64,000 nt of DNA from Channallabes apus (Eukaryota; Chordata; Actinopteri; Siluriformes; Clariidae), in the NCBI GenBank assembly GCA_030522415.1, contig CM060106.1:61249512-61313511 (forward strand). The letters are read 5' to 3'. Both the position numbers and the translations under genes were made by a program. The notes under the pieces were generated by a model. The model saw only the letters and a program-made list of their open reading frames with translations. It ran no database searches and was not told the DNA's origin. Shown one piece after another: positions 62,604 to 64,000 of the stretch (position 1 is its first letter; every line of letters starts with the position of its first letter).

Positions 62604-64000
62604 AAGATGGCGCCGGTGAGGTCGGCTGCCGTCACGACTGCTCCGACCACCTTTTCTTTGTTTTTGTTTTTTAAGTTAGTTTTCAGTGTTTTAAAATCGG
62701 CAAAATCACCACCATTGAGTACATTAGGTATGATAGAGACACTCTTGTTTCTATTGGTATACAATGTACTCACAATTCGACGGTTTTAACTCCGGATCCG
62801 AGCTGGCCGAGTGAGATCCTGAGGGAGAACAATGGACGCGACGCGAAGCGACGGACCCGAGGGAAACGAGCTGGCGTGAGGAACCGGCTCCGAGCCCGTG
62901 CACACCGCACACCTCTGCCTAGCATCCTGCTCGCCAACGTCCAGTCACTGGAGAACAAACTGGATGACCTCAGGGCCAGGATAAAGTTCCAGAGAGACAT
63001 TCGGGACTGCAATCTCCTCTGCTTCACCGAGACATGGCTGAACCCAGCGGTGCCAGACCACGCCATACAGCCGGCCGAGTTCTTCTCGGTTCACCGCATG
63101 GACAGGACGCGGGACTCGGGGAAGTCAAGGGGAGGCGGCGTGTGCTTAATGGTGAACAACAGCTGGTGCAACAGCGCGAGCGTTGTTCCTCTTACACGCT
63201 CCTGCACACCAAACCTGGAACTACTGTCCATCATGTGTCGTCCATTTTATCTTCCACGGGAGTTCACATCGGTCATAATCAGCGCCGTTTACATACCTCC
63301 ACAAGCGGACACTGAAACTGCCTTATGCGAGCTGCATGAGGCGCTCACACAGCACCAGACACAACACCGGGACGCTGCGCTCATTGTGGCGGGGGATTTT
63401 AATAGTGCCAACCTCAAACGCGCAGCGCCGAACTTTTATCAGCACATCACCTGCCCCACCAGGGGCGAAAGGACACTGGACCATTGTTATACCACGGTCA
63501 AAAACGGTTACAAGGCACAATCTCGTCCAGCGTTTGGTAAATCCGACCACGCCGCCATTTTCCTCATGCCAAAATATAAACAAAGGCTGAAACAGGAAGT
63601 TCCGGTCCTGAGGGAGGTCGCGCGCTGGACGGACCAATCGGTGGCCGCGTTACAGGACGCACTCGATGACGCAGACTGGGACATGTTTAGAAACAGCTCC
63701 GATGATGACGTCAGCGTGTTTACGGAAGCGGTTGTGGGATTTATTGAAAAGCTGGCAGACGATACGGTAGAGAAAAAGACTATCAGAACGTTTCCCAACC
63801 AGAAGCCGTGGGTGGATAAAACCATCTGCGACGCTCTGAGATCTCGCACAGCTGCCTACAACACGGGACTTGCATCGGGAGACATGGAACCGTACAAGGC
63901 TGCGTCATATAACGTCCGGAAGGCGGTGAAAGAGGCAAAGCAGCGCTACGGGAGAAAACTAGAGTCACAGCTTCAACAGAGTGACTCTAGGAGCCTGTGG
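62604..64000 (+). mobile_element. L2/CR1-like LINE, 5' portion, cut by window end
   Basis: Begins AAGATGGCGCCGGTG, like the minus-strand copy at 12625, and matches it closely except for the 403 bases (62944-63346) missing there. It continues past 64000. This is the more complete copy of the family in the window. Confidence 0.9.
62675..64000 (+). CDS. LINE ORF2, N-terminal part with complete AP endonuclease (partial)
   Basis: One frame is open from after a TAA at 62672 through the segments checked to 63400, and homology suggests it continues to the window end. The start codon is unclear because no in-frame ATG lies near the beginning of the conserved region. Endonuclease landmarks: LLANVQSLENKLDDL (Asn), LLCFTETWLN (Glu), GGGVCLMV, SVIISAVYIPP, VAGDFNSAN, RTLDHCYTTV and KSDHAAIF. 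The enzyme nicks target DNA to prime reverse transcription. The linker and start of the RT N-terminal region follow. The RT itself lies beyond the window. Confidence 0.82.

Noticed and set aside
63323..63968. Minus-strand frames at the window end
   Set aside because: They are shadows of the + strand LINE ORF2.

Overview
The window is vertebrate, and most likely teleost, nuclear DNA. The evidence is a two-exon ParaHox homeobox gene (gsx1), dense CA/GT, GA, GATA and CCAT microsatellites, fish-type Tc1-like and hAT-like DNA transposons, tRNA-derived SINEs, an L2/CR1-like LINE family and several Ty3/gypsy retrotransposons. The SINE and dispersed-repeat style suggests an otophysan such as a catfish. 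That is inference and cannot be settled from this sequence.

The one convincing host gene is gsx1 on the + strand (28954-30134 from start to stop, one 398-bp intron, 260 residues). It has a SNAG-like N-terminus, three alanine tracts and a complete homeodomain. Two TATA-like boxes lie upstream, one with a well-spaced initiator match. The 3' UTR runs about 1.3 kb to an AATAAA at 31398. From about 23.8 to 37.0 kb I see no interspersed transposon, only simple repeats and stretches of complex unique-looking sequence. This matches the transposon-poor regulatory neighbourhoods known around developmental transcription factors.

Left arm (1-24 kb): simple repeats; a mariner remnant (about 2.5-2.95 kb); a Tc1-like remnant split by a LINE (3.06-4.19 kb); a LINE with an open reverse transcriptase but a deleted endonuclease (9.62-12.63 kb, -); a degenerate Tc1-like relic (13.6-14.2 kb); a non-autonomous hAT element with perfect 8-bp target duplications (14538-15854); SINEs at 18.5, 19.25 and 22.2 kb; and a Tc1-like element at 20911-22134.

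Middle-right (35-39.9 kb): a duplicated array of a degenerate 16-bp TTTAAAT/TGATCA unit, a TAATA pentanucleotide array and a TCTTA-rich degenerate array.

Right arm (39.9-64 kb): nested transposons. A Ty3/gypsy element (39883-47923, -) has identical 187-bp LTRs and a GTTTA target duplication, yet carries two insertions and a gag stop codon. A second hAT copy lies at 48178-49332. A gypsy on the + strand (about 49.55-54.77 kb) holds a rearranged gag-integrase element and abuts a chromodomain-bearing gypsy on the - strand (about 54.77-59.54 kb). A Tc1-like element with 213-218-bp inverted repeats occupies 59558-61143. The window ends inside a LINE copy (62604 onward, +) that still has the endonuclease missing from the 9.6-kb copy.

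I found no bacterial, CRISPR or operon-like system. The most unusual observations are the duplicated 16-bp array, the tandem LINE 3' ends within a single target duplication, the conflict between identical LTRs and a disrupted interior, the alanine tracts in Gsx1, and an orphan splice-bounded 117-bp open segment at 61558-61674.
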